From assembly GCA_027486555.1 (NCBI GenBank), contig JAIXOX010000055.1, forward strand, positions 1-40,068: a stretch of 40,068 nt of DNA, read 5' to 3'. The stretch comes from Comamonadaceae bacterium. Lineage in GTDB: Bacteria; Pseudomonadota; Gammaproteobacteria; Burkholderiales; Burkholderiaceae_C. Positions 23,054 through 30,919 of the stretch are shown in pieces. Numbering within the stretch: the stretch's first letter is position 1; each line of letters opens with the position of its first letter. Both the position numbers and the translations under genes were made by a program. Under the pieces are notes generated by a model. The model did no database searches and was not told the DNA's origin. It worked only from the letters and a program-made list of their open reading frames with translations.

Positions 23054-24142
23054 ATGACCGATATCCAAACCGGCTTTTCTAAAAGCTATGCCGAAGCCCG
23101 CCAAAAGTTCCTGAATGCCGCGCAAGCTGCGGGCCTCACGGTTGATTCCAACATCCACCCCTTGAAGGGCCGGGACGGCGAAGAGCTGGCCATGGACGTG
23201 GTGCTCGACGGCTCACCGGATGCGAAGCAGCTGCTGGTCATCAGCAGCGCCTGCCACGGGGTGGAGGGCTACTGCGGCTCGGGTGTGCAAATCCACGCCC
23301 TGCAAAACACCGCTTGGCGCGACGCGTGCAAGGCCAGCGGCGTGGCCGTGCTTTACATCCACGGGCTCAACCCCCATGGTTTTTCGCATGTGCGGCGCGT
23401 GACCCACGAAAACGTGGACATCAACCGCAATTTCCACGACTTTTCAAAACCCCTGCCGACCAACGAGGCCTACCAGGAAATCCACCCCCTGCTGCTGCCC
23501 GAAGTCTGGCCGCCAGACGCCGCCAACGCGGCAGCCACCGCCCAGTACATCGCCGAACGCGGCATGAAAGCCTTCCAAGCCGCCGTGTCCAAAGGCCAGC
23601 ACGAGTTTCCGGACGGCCTGTTTTTTGGCGGCCAGGCCCCCACCTGGAGCAACCTCACGGTGCGCCAAGTGCTGCAAAAGTACGGCCAGCGCTGCCAAAA
23701 AATGGCCTGGATTGACCTGCACACGGGCCTTGGCCCCAGCGGCGTGGGCGAGCGCATTTTTGCCTGTGCCGACGACGCAGCGGCCTACACCCGCGCCAAA
23801 GCCTGGTGGGGCCAGGGCATCACCTCGATTTACGACGGTTCGTCCAGCTCGGCCTTCCTCACGGGCCTGATGTGGATGTCGGCCTACCAGGAGTGCCCAC
23901 AAGCCGAGTACACCGGCATTGCCATGGAATACGGCACACAAACCCAAGACAAGGTCATCGGCGCCCTGCGCGGCGACCACTGGTTGCACCTGCACCCCGA
24001 AGCACCGGAAGCGCTGAAAAAGCAGATCAAACAAGACCTGATGGATGCGTTTTACGTCGACACCGACGCATGGCGCACCCAGATCGTCGACCAAGCCATG
24101 GACGCCATGCACCAAGCCGTCGGCGGCTTGAGCGCGGCATGA
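23054..24142 (+). CDS. DUF2817 / M14-like metallopeptidase
   Basis: 362 residues. Zinc-carboxypeptidase-like motifs are visible: SSACHGVEGYCGSG (His-x2-Glu metal ligands), NVDINRNFHDF, IDLHTGLGPSG (third ligand His) and a late Glu in AMEYGT as catalytic base. This is the DUF2817 branch of the M14 fold, about 350-370 residues, with no signal peptide, so cytoplasmic. Substrate unknown; amide or peptide hydrolysis is likely. It follows the M20 amidohydrolase by 13 bp, and its stop overlaps the start of the NDUFA9-like gene (ATGA at 24139-24142), indicating one operon. Confidence 0.88.
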   Translation: MTDIQTGFSKSYAEARQKFLNAAQAAGLTVDSNIHPLKGRDGEELAMDVVLDGSPDAKQLLVISSACHGVEGYCGSGVQIHALQNTAWRDACKASGVAVLYIHGLNPHGFSHVRRVTHENVDINRNFHDFSKPLPTNEAYQEIHPLLLPEVWPPDAANAAATAQYIAERGMKAFQAAVSKGQHEFPDGLFFGGQAPTWSNLTVRQVLQKYGQRCQKMAWIDLHTGLGPSGVGERIFACADDAAAYTRAKAWWGQGITSIYDGSSSSAFLTGLMWMSAYQECPQAEYTGIAMEYGTQTQDKVIGALRGDHWLHLHPEAPEALKKQIKQDLMDAFYVDTDAWRTQIVDQAMDAMHQAVGGLSAA

Positions 24143-25098
24143 GCAACCCACGCGTTCTGGTCTTGGGCGGTAGCGGCTTTGTTGGCCGCCACGTTTGCGA
24201 ACAACTCGCCCGCTTGGGCTGGCACACCACCGTGCCCACCCGGCGCGCCGTGAACGCGGCCAGCGTGCAAAGCCTGCCGGGGCTGACGGTCATTGAAGCC
24301 TCGGTGCACAGCGAAGCCGATCTGGCCCGCCTGATGCCTGGTCACGATGCGGTGGTGAATCTGGTGGCCGTGCTGCACGGCAGCAAAGAGCGCTTTGAAA
24401 ACGTGCATGTGGATTTGCCCGGCAAGATTGCCAGCGCCATGAAAAAAGCCGGTGTGCAGCGCCTGGTGCACGTCAGCGCCTTGGGCGCTGACCCGCAAGG
24501 CCCCTCGATGTACCAGCGCAGCAAGGCGCGGGGCGAGACAGTCTTTCACAACGCGGGGCTAGACCTCACCGTCTTGCGGCCCAGCGTGATTTTTGGGGCC
24601 GAAGACAAATTCCTCAACCTGTTTGCCGATCTGCAAAGCGTGGTCCCCTTCATGCCGCTGGCGGGCAGTGGCACACGCTTTCAGCCCGTGTGGGTGGCCG
24701 ATGTGGCCCGTGCCGTGGCGATCTGCCTGCAAAAGCCGGACACCATCGGTCAAACCTACGAGCTGTGCGGCCCGGATGTGCTGACGCTGGGCGAGTTGGT
24801 CAAGCGGGCAGGACAGTGGGCGGGGGTGAACCAGGGCCGAGGCCGTCCCGTCATTGGTTTGCCGATGTGGGTGGGCTGGCTGCAAGCAGCGGCCATGGAG
24901 CTGGCCCCGGGCGAACCCCTCATGAGCCGGGACAACCTGGCGTCGATGCAAGTGGACAACGTGGCCACGGGCAAGTTGCCGGGTTTGCAAACTTTGGGCA
25001 TCGTTGCAGCGTCTGCCGCAGGGGTGGGACCGACTTATCTGGGGCATCGCGGCCCGCGCAGCAAGTTGAACCGCTGGCGTGCGGGTGCGGGGCGCTGA
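24139..25098 (+). CDS. Complex I NDUFA9 subunit family protein (atypical SDR)
   Basis: 319 residues. The N-terminal Rossmann motif VLVLGGSGFVGRHVCEQLAR (GxxGxxG) is followed by VNLVAVLHG, VHVSALGAD, the active-site region YQRSKARGE (Tyr-x3-Lys), and VLRPSVIFGAEDKFLNLFA, typical of the NDUFA9-like/atypical-5 SDR group. In mitochondria the homologue is an accessory subunit of respiratory complex I; bacterial members are stand-alone NADP-binding proteins of unclear role. The start overlaps the preceding stop by ATGA. The C-terminal 30 residues are basic and glycine-rich (GPTYLGHRGPRSKLNRW). Confidence 0.87.
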   Translation: MSNPRVLVLGGSGFVGRHVCEQLARLGWHTTVPTRRAVNAASVQSLPGLTVIEASVHSEADLARLMPGHDAVVNLVAVLHGSKERFENVHVDLPGKIASAMKKAGVQRLVHVSALGADPQGPSMYQRSKARGETVFHNAGLDLTVLRPSVIFGAEDKFLNLFADLQSVVPFMPLAGSGTRFQPVWVADVARAVAICLQKPDTIGQTYELCGPDVLTLGELVKRAGQWAGVNQGRGRPVIGLPMWVGWLQAAAMELAPGEPLMSRDNLASMQVDNVATGKLPGLQTLGIVAASAAGVGPTYLGHRGPRSKLNRWRAGAGR

Positions 25099-25157
25099 GT
25101 TAGGACTTCGCTCGCCTGTGACCGTTAACATGCAGGGTCTGATTTCCGGGGAAAACC

Positions 25158-25841
25158 ATGATCCAGCTCTACATCGCCAACAAAAACTACTCGTCTTGGT
25201 CCATGCGCCCTTGGGTGCTGCTGCGCCAGGCAGGCATTGACTTTGAAGAGGTCTTTGTCCGCTTTGACAGCTTTGCGCCCGACTCGCAGTTCAAGACCGC
25301 GCTCAAAGACGTGAACCCGGTAGGCAAGGTGCCTGTGCTGGTGCACGACGGACTGGCCATTTGGGACACGCTGGCGATCGCCGAATATGTGGCCGAACAG
25401 TTCCCTGATAAAAAATTGTGGCCGCAAGAGCGCGCCGCCCGGGCTCGTGCCCGCAGCGTTTGTGCCGAGATGCACAGCGGCTTTGCGGGCCTGCGCAGCG
25501 CCTGCCCGATGAACATTGATGCGCATCTGCCCGAGATTGGTGCTTTGGCGCTGCGCGACAAACCCGCCGTGCGCGCCGACTTGGAACGCATTTGCAGCCT
25601 GTGGAGCGGCCTGCTGGCAGAGCATGACGGCCCCATGCTGTTTGGCCCATTCACCATAGTCGACGCTTACTTTGCGCCCGTGGTCATGCGCATCAAAACT
25701 TACGCCCTGCCCGTGCCTGCAGATGTGGCCGCCTACATGGACCGTGTATGCGCCCTGCCCGGTGTGAAGGCCTGGATCGACGACGCGCTGGCCGAGCGGG
25801 ACTTCATCGACTTTGAAGAGCCCTTCCGGGTGGCTCGCTGA
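25158..25841 (+). CDS. Glutathione S-transferase family protein
   Basis: 227 residues. The N-terminal thioredoxin-like GST domain has YIANKNYSSWSMRPW, with Ser as candidate catalytic residue, and NPVGKVPVLVHDGLAIWDT containing the cis-Pro and glutathione gamma-glutamyl contact. The C-terminal all-helical domain spans about 90-225 (FGPFTIVDAYFAPVVMRI carries the N-capping box). It resembles YfcF/zeta-like cytosolic GSTs; substrate unknown. The start has GGGGAAAA upstream. It follows the NDUFA9-like gene by 59 bp and precedes cca by 14 bp, so co-transcription with cca is likely. Confidence 0.92.
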   Translation: MIQLYIANKNYSSWSMRPWVLLRQAGIDFEEVFVRFDSFAPDSQFKTALKDVNPVGKVPVLVHDGLAIWDTLAIAEYVAEQFPDKKLWPQERAARARARSVCAEMHSGFAGLRSACPMNIDAHLPEIGALALRDKPAVRADLERICSLWSGLLAEHDGPMLFGPFTIVDAYFAPVVMRIKTYALPVPADVAAYMDRVCALPGVKAWIDDALAERDFIDFEEPFRVAR

Positions 25842-25855
25842 GCCCAGCGGTGGCC

Positions 25856-27106
25856 ATGCAAGTGTTTGTGGTTGGCGGTGCGGTGCGCGATGCCCTGATG
25901 GGCTTGCCCGTCAACGACCGCGACTGGGTGGTGGTGGGCAGCACGCCCGAGGCCATGACCGCACAGCGTTATTTACCTGTGGGCAAAGACTTTCCGGTGT
26001 TTTTGCATCCACAAAGTCGCGAGGAATACGCCCTCGCCCGTACCGAGCGCAAAACGGCCCGGGGCTACAAAGGTTTTGCGGTGCACGCCGACCCCAGCGT
26101 CACCCTTGAAGAAGACTTGGCCCGGCGCGACCTCACCGTCAACGCCATGGCCGTCCCCGAAGCCCTGGCCCATGCCGAGCCCAGCGCTTGGGCGGGCCAC
26201 ATCGTGGACCCCTATGGCGGCCAGGCTGACCTGCACAACAAGCTGCTGCGCCATGTGACCGAGGCCTTTGCCGAAGACCCGGTTCGCATCTTGCGCGTGG
26301 CGCGCTTTGCTGCGCGCTTTGCTGACTTTTCAGTGGCCAACGAAACCATCGCGCTGATGCGCCAGATGGTCGAGAACGAGGAAGCCGACCACCTGGTGCC
26401 TGAGCGCGTTTGGCAAGAGTTGGCCAAAGGCCTGATGAGCGAGCGGCCCTCGCGCATGTTCGAAGTGCTGCGCGCATGCGGCGCGCTCAAGGTCTTGCTG
26501 CCCGAGTTGGACCGCCTGTGGGGCGTGCCCCAACGCGCCGAGTACCACCCCGAAGTGGACACGGGCGTGCACATGATGCTGGTGATGGACATGGCGGCCC
26601 GGCTGAACACACCGCTGTCGGTGCGTGTGGCCTGCCTGATGCACGACCTGGGCAAAGGCAGCACGCCTGCCGACGTGCTCCCCCGCCACATTGGCCACGA
26701 AGGCCGCAGCGTGAAGCTTTTGCAAAAGGTGTGCGAGCGCCTGCGCGTGCCGACCGAGGTCAAAGAACTGGCTGAAGTGGTGGCGCGTGAACACGGCAAC
26801 ATCCACCGCAGCGCCGACCTGAACGCTGAAGCCGTGATGCGATTACTGGAACGATGCGACGCGTTCCGCCAGCCCGAGCGCTTTGAGCGGGTGCTGCAAG
26901 CCTGTGAATGCGATGCACGGGGACGACTGGGGTTTGACGATGCGGCTTACCCGCAGGCCGAGCGCTTGCTGAAAGCCCAACAAGCTGCCCTGTCGGTCGA
27001 AACCGCCCCAATCGCCCAAGCGGCGGCGGCTCAGAGCCTCAAAGGTCCGCAAATTGGCGCGCAAATCGCCAAAGCCCGCGTCAAAGCGGTCGCAGCGTCC
27101 CTGTAG
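25856..27106 (+). CDS. cca: Multifunctional CCA tRNA nucleotidyltransferase / 2',3'-cyclic phosphodiesterase / phosphatase
   Basis: 416 residues. Adds or repairs the 3' CCA end of tRNAs without a template. The head domain has VFVVGGAVRDALMGLPVNDR and DWVVVGS (catalytic Asp pair), then EEYALARTERKT and the B/A-motif region EDLARRDLTVNAMA, RVARFAARF. A C-terminal HD phosphohydrolase domain (MHDLGKGSTPADVLPRHIGH) marks it as the multifunctional gammaproteobacterial/betaproteobacterial type. Start ATG 25856 (MQVFVVGG) aligns with the E. coli enzyme (MKIYLVGG); a GTG two codons upstream is an alternative. The stop is followed by a convergent junction with a half repeat. Confidence 0.96.
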   Translation: MQVFVVGGAVRDALMGLPVNDRDWVVVGSTPEAMTAQRYLPVGKDFPVFLHPQSREEYALARTERKTARGYKGFAVHADPSVTLEEDLARRDLTVNAMAVPEALAHAEPSAWAGHIVDPYGGQADLHNKLLRHVTEAFAEDPVRILRVARFAARFADFSVANETIALMRQMVENEEADHLVPERVWQELAKGLMSERPSRMFEVLRACGALKVLLPELDRLWGVPQRAEYHPEVDTGVHMMLVMDMAARLNTPLSVRVACLMHDLGKGSTPADVLPRHIGHEGRSVKLLQKVCERLRVPTEVKELAEVVAREHGNIHRSADLNAEAVMRLLERCDAFRQPERFERVLQACECDARGRLGFDDAAYPQAERLLKAQQAALSVETAPIAQAAAAQSLKGPQIGAQIAKARVKAVAASL

Positions 27107-27173
27107 CTCTGCCTGTGGCAATGTCTTGTTCAGCCGCTGCTCGGTATTGATGCAAAGTGACCGCTTCAAGCAT

Positions 27174-27196
27174 TCGCCCACGGGGTGGGCTCCTAC
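27174..27196. repeat. Half copy of the hairpin repeat (CCCAC/GTGGG subtype)
   Basis: TCGCCCACGGGGTGGGCTCCTAC matches only the right half of the repeat at 34044-34117: a 6-bp hairpin GCCCAC/GTGGGC with a GGG loop, ending GGCTCCTAC. The left half is absent. It lies in the tail-to-tail junction of cca and trxC. Confidence 0.6.
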
Positions 27197-27230
27197 AAAA
27201 TCAAAGATCAGAACAAAACGAACTGAAGGT

Positions 27231-27677
27231 TCAGATGTGCGAACGCGCCCAGTCGGCGATGTCTTGCGCTGTGCGAAAAGCGCCCGCCTGACGTGCGACT
27301 TCCTTGCCACCGACAAACAAGGCCAAAGTGGGAATGCTGCGGATATTGAAGCGCGCTGCAATGGCCTGAGCGTCTTCGGTGTTGAGTTTGGCCACCCGCA
27401 CTTGGGGCTCCAAAAGGGCCGCAGCTTGCTCATAGGCTGGGGCCATCATCCGGCAAGGGCCACACCAAGACGCCCAAAAATCCACCAGCACCGGCACATG
27501 GCTGCGGCCAATGTGCTTGTCAAAACTGGCCGCATCCAGCGCCAGCGGGTGTCCGCCAAACAAAGCTTGGTGGCATTGTCCGCAATCGGGTGCATTGCGC
27601 ATGTCCGCCACACGCACCCGGTTGGTGGTGTGGCAGTGCGGACAAACAATGTGCAAGGCGTCGGCTGAAACAGTCAT
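27231..27677 (-). CDS. trxC: Thioredoxin 2 (TrxC)
   Basis: 148 residues. An N-terminal zinc-finger-like extension with two CxxC pairs (CPHC at about 12-15, CGQC at about 32-35) distinguishes thioredoxin 2 from thioredoxin 1. A thioredoxin fold follows with active site FWASWCGPCRMMAP and cis-Pro in IRSIPTLALF. It is a cytoplasmic protein-disulfide reductase, redox-sensitive through its zinc site. It is preceded by infA on the same strand (95-bp gap). A palindrome resembling an FNR/CRP-family site lies 63 bp upstream of the start. Confidence 0.96.
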   Translation of the reverse strand: MTVSADALHIVCPHCHTTNRVRVADMRNAPDCGQCHQALFGGHPLALDAASFDKHIGRSHVPVLVDFWASWCGPCRMMAPAYEQAAALLEPQVRVAKLNTEDAQAIAARFNIRSIPTLALFVGGKEVARQAGAFRTAQDIADWARSHI

Positions 27678-27739
27678 GAAATCCCCTGTGTTTAAAAATC
27701 ACTTGGGGACCATGTTCTTCGATTCAAGAGCCTTGCGCC

Positions 27740-27753
27740 TTGACTCAGGTCAA
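27740..27753. promoter_or_regulatory. FNR/ANR-like palindrome between infA and trxC
   Basis: TTGACTCAGGTCAA is a perfect TTGAC-N4-GTCAA inverted repeat. It resembles the FNR-family consensus TTGAT-N4-ATCAA, of which TTGAC half-sites are known variants in proteobacteria. It lies 63 bp before the trxC ATG, in non-coding DNA. A clear -10 at the expected distance was not found, so this is a candidate only. Confidence 0.35.
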
Positions 27754-27772
27754 CAGAAAGAACCGGACAGAA

Positions 27773-28033
27773 TCAGCGAGCGGGCGGACGGCGGGGCGCC
27801 ATGGGCGCGCGACCTGCCAAGTGACGGAAGCTGATGCGGCCTTTGCTCAGGTCGTAAGGCGAGAGTTCGAGCGTCACACGGTCACCCGCCAAAATGCGGA
27901 TGTGGTTCTTGCGCATCTTGCCCGCAGAATAAGCAATCAATTGGTGACCGTTGTCCAGGGTCACGCGGAAACGGGTGTCGGGCAACACCTCGTTGACCAC
28001 GCCCATCAGTTCAATCAGTTCTTCTTTAGCCAT
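27773..28033 (-). CDS. infA: Translation initiation factor IF-1 with C-terminal tail
   Basis: 86 residues. The OB-fold is clear: [72 protein letters not shown]-1 binds the 30S A site and assists initiation with IF-2 and IF-3. The usual length is 72; here about 16 extra residues follow the domain ([15 protein letters not shown]), basic and proline-rich, as in the second IF-1 type of Burkholderiales. A ribosomal-operon infA probably exists elsewhere in such genomes (established for the group, not visible here). The gene starts 14 bp after the small gene at 28048-28263. Confidence 0.94.
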   Translation of the reverse strand: MAKEELIELMGVVNEVLPDTRFRVTLDNGHQLIAYSAGKMRKNHIRILAGDRVTLELSPYDLSKGRISFRHLAGRAPMAPRRPPAR

Positions 28034-28047
28034 TTAAAACGTCTTTC

Positions 28048-28263
28048 TCAAAGCAGGATCGGTTTCGTCGTCTGGCGCTCCACCCACAACATGCCTTCAT
28101 CGAGGGCGTATTGGCTGGCGGCTGCCGGTGTGGCGAATTCGGGCACAAAGCGCATCACGCGGTCGGTGCTGGCGCTGCCACGGCCACTGGCCACGGACAC
28201 TTGCGCGCCAAATGCGCCATTGGGCAAAGCCCTGGAGCACGGTTGAATTCGGAATTTTCCCAT
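28048..28263 (-). CDS. Small conserved-looking hypothetical protein
   Basis: 71 residues starting MGKFRIQPCSRALPNGAFGA, then SVASGRGSASTDRVMRFVPE and FATPAAASQYALDEGMLWVE. The pattern resembles small uncharacterised Burkholderiales proteins of the DUF6723-like kind, from memory and not checked. The Met at 28263 is chosen because that part carries the conserved-looking domain; an upstream ATG at 28299 would add 12 residues, and neither has a clear ribosome site. The gene sits 14 bp before infA on the same strand and is probably co-transcribed with it. No function assigned. Confidence 0.65.
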   Translation of the reverse strand: MGKFRIQPCSRALPNGAFGAQVSVASGRGSASTDRVMRFVPEFATPAAASQYALDEGMLWVERQTTKPILL

Positions 28264-28625
28264 GGAGATGGGTTGGTGTGAACAGTAAAAGTGAGTCATT
28301 TATTTTAACGAAGGGGGTCGCGCCGCTTTTTCGACCTTCTTGGGGGCTGTGCAGCGGCACGGGTCTTGGCATGTCCTGCTGCCAAAAAAGCGCCCCCATT
28401 TGCAAGCCACAGGGACTGACAAAAAACGGCACCGTGCAGAGGTGCGTCAAAAGGAAGCAAAAAAATCGTCTTGGCCCAGCTTAAGTAAGCATGGCGGGCG
28501 ATGTGCACAGTGGAGGACAAGACTGGCATCCCTCTGCCGGGATGCGCTATCGGCTCTGTGAGAGCGAATGGGCATAAGTCGCCAATGGCGTGCTGCACTG
28601 TAACACGTTCGGGACCGAGACCGAC
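28264..28625. other. Intergenic region with one hairpin, no gene seen
   Basis: This 362-bp gap between DUF2905 (end 28626) and the small gene at 28048-28263 should contain the promoter for the infA transcript. A perfect 7-bp hairpin, GCATCCC/GGGATGC with a 6-base loop, lies at 28526-28545 and may end the DUF2905 transcript, though no T-run follows. Open frames here have no recognisable protein features. Confidence 0.5.
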
Positions 28626-28820
28626 TCACACCCAGCGCGCGATACCTGCAGCCACCATGCTCAGCAACAAAGTGCTGGCAATAGGAAGGAAAAAATCACG
28701 CCCGAACAGACGAAAGCGGAAGTCTCCGGGCAAACGGCCAAAACCCAACTTTTGCAACCATGGCTGCAAACCGCTGAACACGATGAGAATCAACACCACC
28801 ACAATCAACCAACGCAACAT
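28626..28820 (-). CDS. DUF2905 domain membrane protein
   Basis: 64 residues with two predicted transmembrane segments: MLRWLIVVVLILIVFSGL and FFLPIASTLLLSMVAAGI, separated by the family signature LGFGRLPGDFRFRLFGRDFF. DUF2905 proteins are small inner-membrane proteins of unknown function. The start at 28820 has AAGGAA 5 bases upstream. It follows the NDUFAF7-like methyltransferase by 19 bp on the same strand, so the two probably form a transcription unit. Confidence 0.88.
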   Translation of the reverse strand: MLRWLIVVVLILIVFSGLQPWLQKLGFGRLPGDFRFRLFGRDFFLPIASTLLLSMVAAGIARWV

Positions 28821-28839
28821 AGCGTTCCTTCCAAGGCGT

Positions 28840-29952
28840 TTAAAGGCGGTGCGAGCGGTCGCCACGGGCAAAACCCTGGGCGGACACATCGGCAGAGGTG
28901 GAAAAACCGATCACCTTGAACAACTCGCCCATTTCGTGCTCGTTGACCAGGCGCTGCGCCTGGCTGCGTTCAGCCAGGCTTGCTTGCGCCATGCGCTCGG
29001 CCAGGCCCAAGTTGAGCAAGAACCAGGCTTGACTGACGTAACCCAACACCTGCAGCCCGGCGTTTTGCGCGGCCAGCGCCACCCCGGTGAAGTTGACATG
29101 GGCTGTGATGTCTTTTTGGCCCACTGACACCAAGGGGTTGTCGTCGGCCTGGTGCAGTTGGTGGCACATCACGGTGCCCATGTGGCGCTGGGGGTGAAAG
29201 TACTCGTCCTCGGGAAAGCCGTAATCCAGGAAAAACGCCGCCCCTCCCCGCCCCGCCAGCAGGCGCTCGGCCAAGCTGGTGATGAAGGCTTCGGCTTGGG
29301 GGTGAATTTCGGTCAAGTAATCGTGCACACCTTCAATGTCCACAGGCGGGCGCAGGTCGGTCAGGCGGTCTTGCCAGACAAAGCCAAGGCCATCAACATT
29401 GGCCGCGCTGACCACACCACGCTCATGCCAGACGCCTTGCGTGCGCTGCAGCAACTGCACTGGCATGGCATCGAGCACCTCGTTGCCCACCACCACGCCT
29501 TCGATCACGTCGGGCCAGGCGTCAAGCCAGCGCACTTTGTCAGCGTGCTTCAAGAGTGTTTCAGCCTGACGAGCACGCAAAGTGCCCGACACATCGATGA
29601 TCGTGTAACGCGCCACCGCATCGCCCAGGCTGTCCAGCAACTGCAAGGCCAAAGCGCCTGTGCCCGCGCCAAACTCCCACACCTCGTCGGTGCCGGTGGT
29701 TTGCAGCGACTCGTGCACCTGCACGGCCAGGGTTTGGCCAAACAGCGGCGACATGCCCGGCGCAGTCACAAAATCGCTGCCCGAAGACGGCATGGCACCG
29801 AACTTTTGCAGGGTATTGGTGTAGTAGCCCAAGCCCGGCTCGTACAGCGCCATGGCCATGAAACGGTCAAAACCGATCCAGCCACTGGCCTGCGCGATGG
29901 CTTGGTGGATGAGGCGGGTCAATTCGAAGGAAAGTGGGGATGCGTTGGTCAC
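28840..29952 (-). CDS. Class I SAM-dependent methyltransferase (NDUFAF7/MidA family)
   Basis: 370 residues from a GTG start at 29952 (VTNASPLSFE), with AAGGA 10 bases upstream; the longer frame overlaps the divergent gene's upstream repeat. Family features: FDRFMAMALYEPGLGYYTN, SDFVTAPGMSPLFGQTLA, SAM-binding WEFGAGTGALALQLL, IIDVSGTLRARQ, and VVGNEVLDAMPVQLLQR. Mitochondrial NDUFAF7 dimethylates an arginine of complex I subunit NDUFS2; what bacterial members methylate is not established. Complex I subunit genes are not in the window. Followed by DUF2905 in the same direction. Confidence 0.9.
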   Translation of the reverse strand: MTNASPLSFELTRLIHQAIAQASGWIGFDRFMAMALYEPGLGYYTNTLQKFGAMPSSGSDFVTAPGMSPLFGQTLAVQVHESLQTTGTDEVWEFGAGTGALALQLLDSLGDAVARYTIIDVSGTLRARQAETLLKHADKVRWLDAWPDVIEGVVVGNEVLDAMPVQLLQRTQGVWHERGVVSAANVDGLGFVWQDRLTDLRPPVDIEGVHDYLTEIHPQAEAFITSLAERLLAGRGGAAFFLDYGFPEDEYFHPQRHMGTVMCHQLHQADDNPLVSVGQKDITAHVNFTGVALAAQNAGLQVLGYVSQAWFLLNLGLAERMAQASLAERSQAQRLVNEHEMGELFKVIGFSTSADVSAQGFARGDRSHRL

Positions 29953-29988
29953 GTCGCGATTATCCTTGCTCCGCTCCCGTACAGAGAC

Positions 29989-30054
29989 GCAGCACCCTGA
30001 CCGCGATAGAGCGCTCGCAGTCCACAGGCCATCGCCACGAGGGCGGGGCAGCAC
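29989..30054. repeat. Degenerate copy of the hairpin repeat
   Basis: The sequence GCAGCACCCTGACCGCGATA...GCTCGCAGTCCACAGGCCATCG...GAGGGCGGGGCAGCAC follows the 19098-19169 copy base for base along much of its length, but the outer and inner stems have mutated. It lies between divergent genes and partly in the leader of the methyltransferase gene. It looks like an old, decaying member. Confidence 0.5.
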
Positions 30055-30145
30055 AACCTCAAGCCCAGTGGCCATAGCCGTGCGCAGGCAGACGGCAGGG
30101 CCATCGCTGATAATTGCGCCTTTCCACCTCTCTTGCGGCATCCAC

Positions 30146-30919
30146 TTGAAACACGTTCTGATCACTGGCGGCGCATTGCGCTTGGGCGCGACACTTTGCC
30201 GTGCCTTCGCGCAAGCGGACTGGCAAGTGTGGTGCCACTACCAGCGCTCTGCCGACGCCGCTTTGGCACTTCAGGCCTCACTGCAGGCCACAGGAGCGAC
30301 TGTGAGGCTGGTGCAAGCCGACCTGGCGCAAAGTGCCGAAGTCGAGCGCATGATGGCCCACATCACACACACCACTGGGCCGCTGGATTGCCTGGTGAAC
30401 AACGCCTCTTTGTTCGAGCCTGATGAGGGCAACAACATGGATTTGCCCGGTGCCCGTCTGCAGCTGGAAGTTAACTTGATTGCGCCCATGCTACTAGCCT
30501 CACTGATGGCGCAGCAGTCCGCACCCGAGGCCAAACCCGGCCAGCGCAGCGTGGTCCATATCCTGGACCAAAAGGTGTTCAACCTGAACCCGGACTATTT
30601 CTCTTACACCGTCTCCAAACTGGCGCTGGAGCGCGCGGTGGCCTTGCAGGCGCAAGCCTTGGCGCCCTTGCGGGTGTGCGGCGTGGCCCCGGGTTTGATG
30701 TTTTTGAGCGGCCCGCAGACGCAAGAGAATTTCGACCGCGCCAGCCGCGTGAACCTGCTGCGCGAGCCGATCGACCCGGCACAAGTGGCGGCGACTTGCG
30801 TTTTTCTGGCGCAAAACCCCTGCATCACCGGCACCACGGTGTGTGTGGACAACGGCCAGCACTTGGTGCCTTCGGCACGCGATGTGATGTTTTTGGCCGA
30901 CACGAAAGCCGTTTCATGA
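30146..30919 (+). CDS. Pteridine reductase-like SDR (FolM/PTR1 type)
   Basis: 257 residues from a TTG start at 30146. The cofactor motif is TGGALRLG, fitting the TGx3RxG pattern of pteridine reductases rather than the classical TGx3GxG. The catalytic set is Asp141, Tyr154, Lys158 (HILDQKVF...YTVSK), with the same 13-residue Asp-Tyr spacing as in PTR1 (Asp181, Tyr194, Lys198). The product should reduce dihydro- to tetrahydropterins (dihydromonapterin or dihydrofolate) with NADPH. It is followed, with ATGA overlap, by two FolB-like genes, supporting a pterin role. The start is uncertain: the frame is open upstream and no ribosome site is clear. Confidence 0.85.
   Translation: MKHVLITGGALRLGATLCRAFAQADWQVWCHYQRSADAALALQASLQATGATVRLVQADLAQSAEVERMMAHITHTTGPLDCLVNNASLFEPDEGNNMDLPGARLQLEVNLIAPMLLASLMAQQSAPEAKPGQRSVVHILDQKVFNLNPDYFSYTVSKLALERAVALQAQALAPLRVCGVAPGLMFLSGPQTQENFDRASRVNLLREPIDPAQVAATCVFLAQNPCITGTTVCVDNGQHLVPSARDVMFLADTKAVS

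Noticed and set aside
28305..28598. 97-codon minus-strand frame in the infA leader region
   Set aside because: No ribosome site, no recognisable motif, and an ending rich in basic residues from GC-rich DNA; most likely non-coding.
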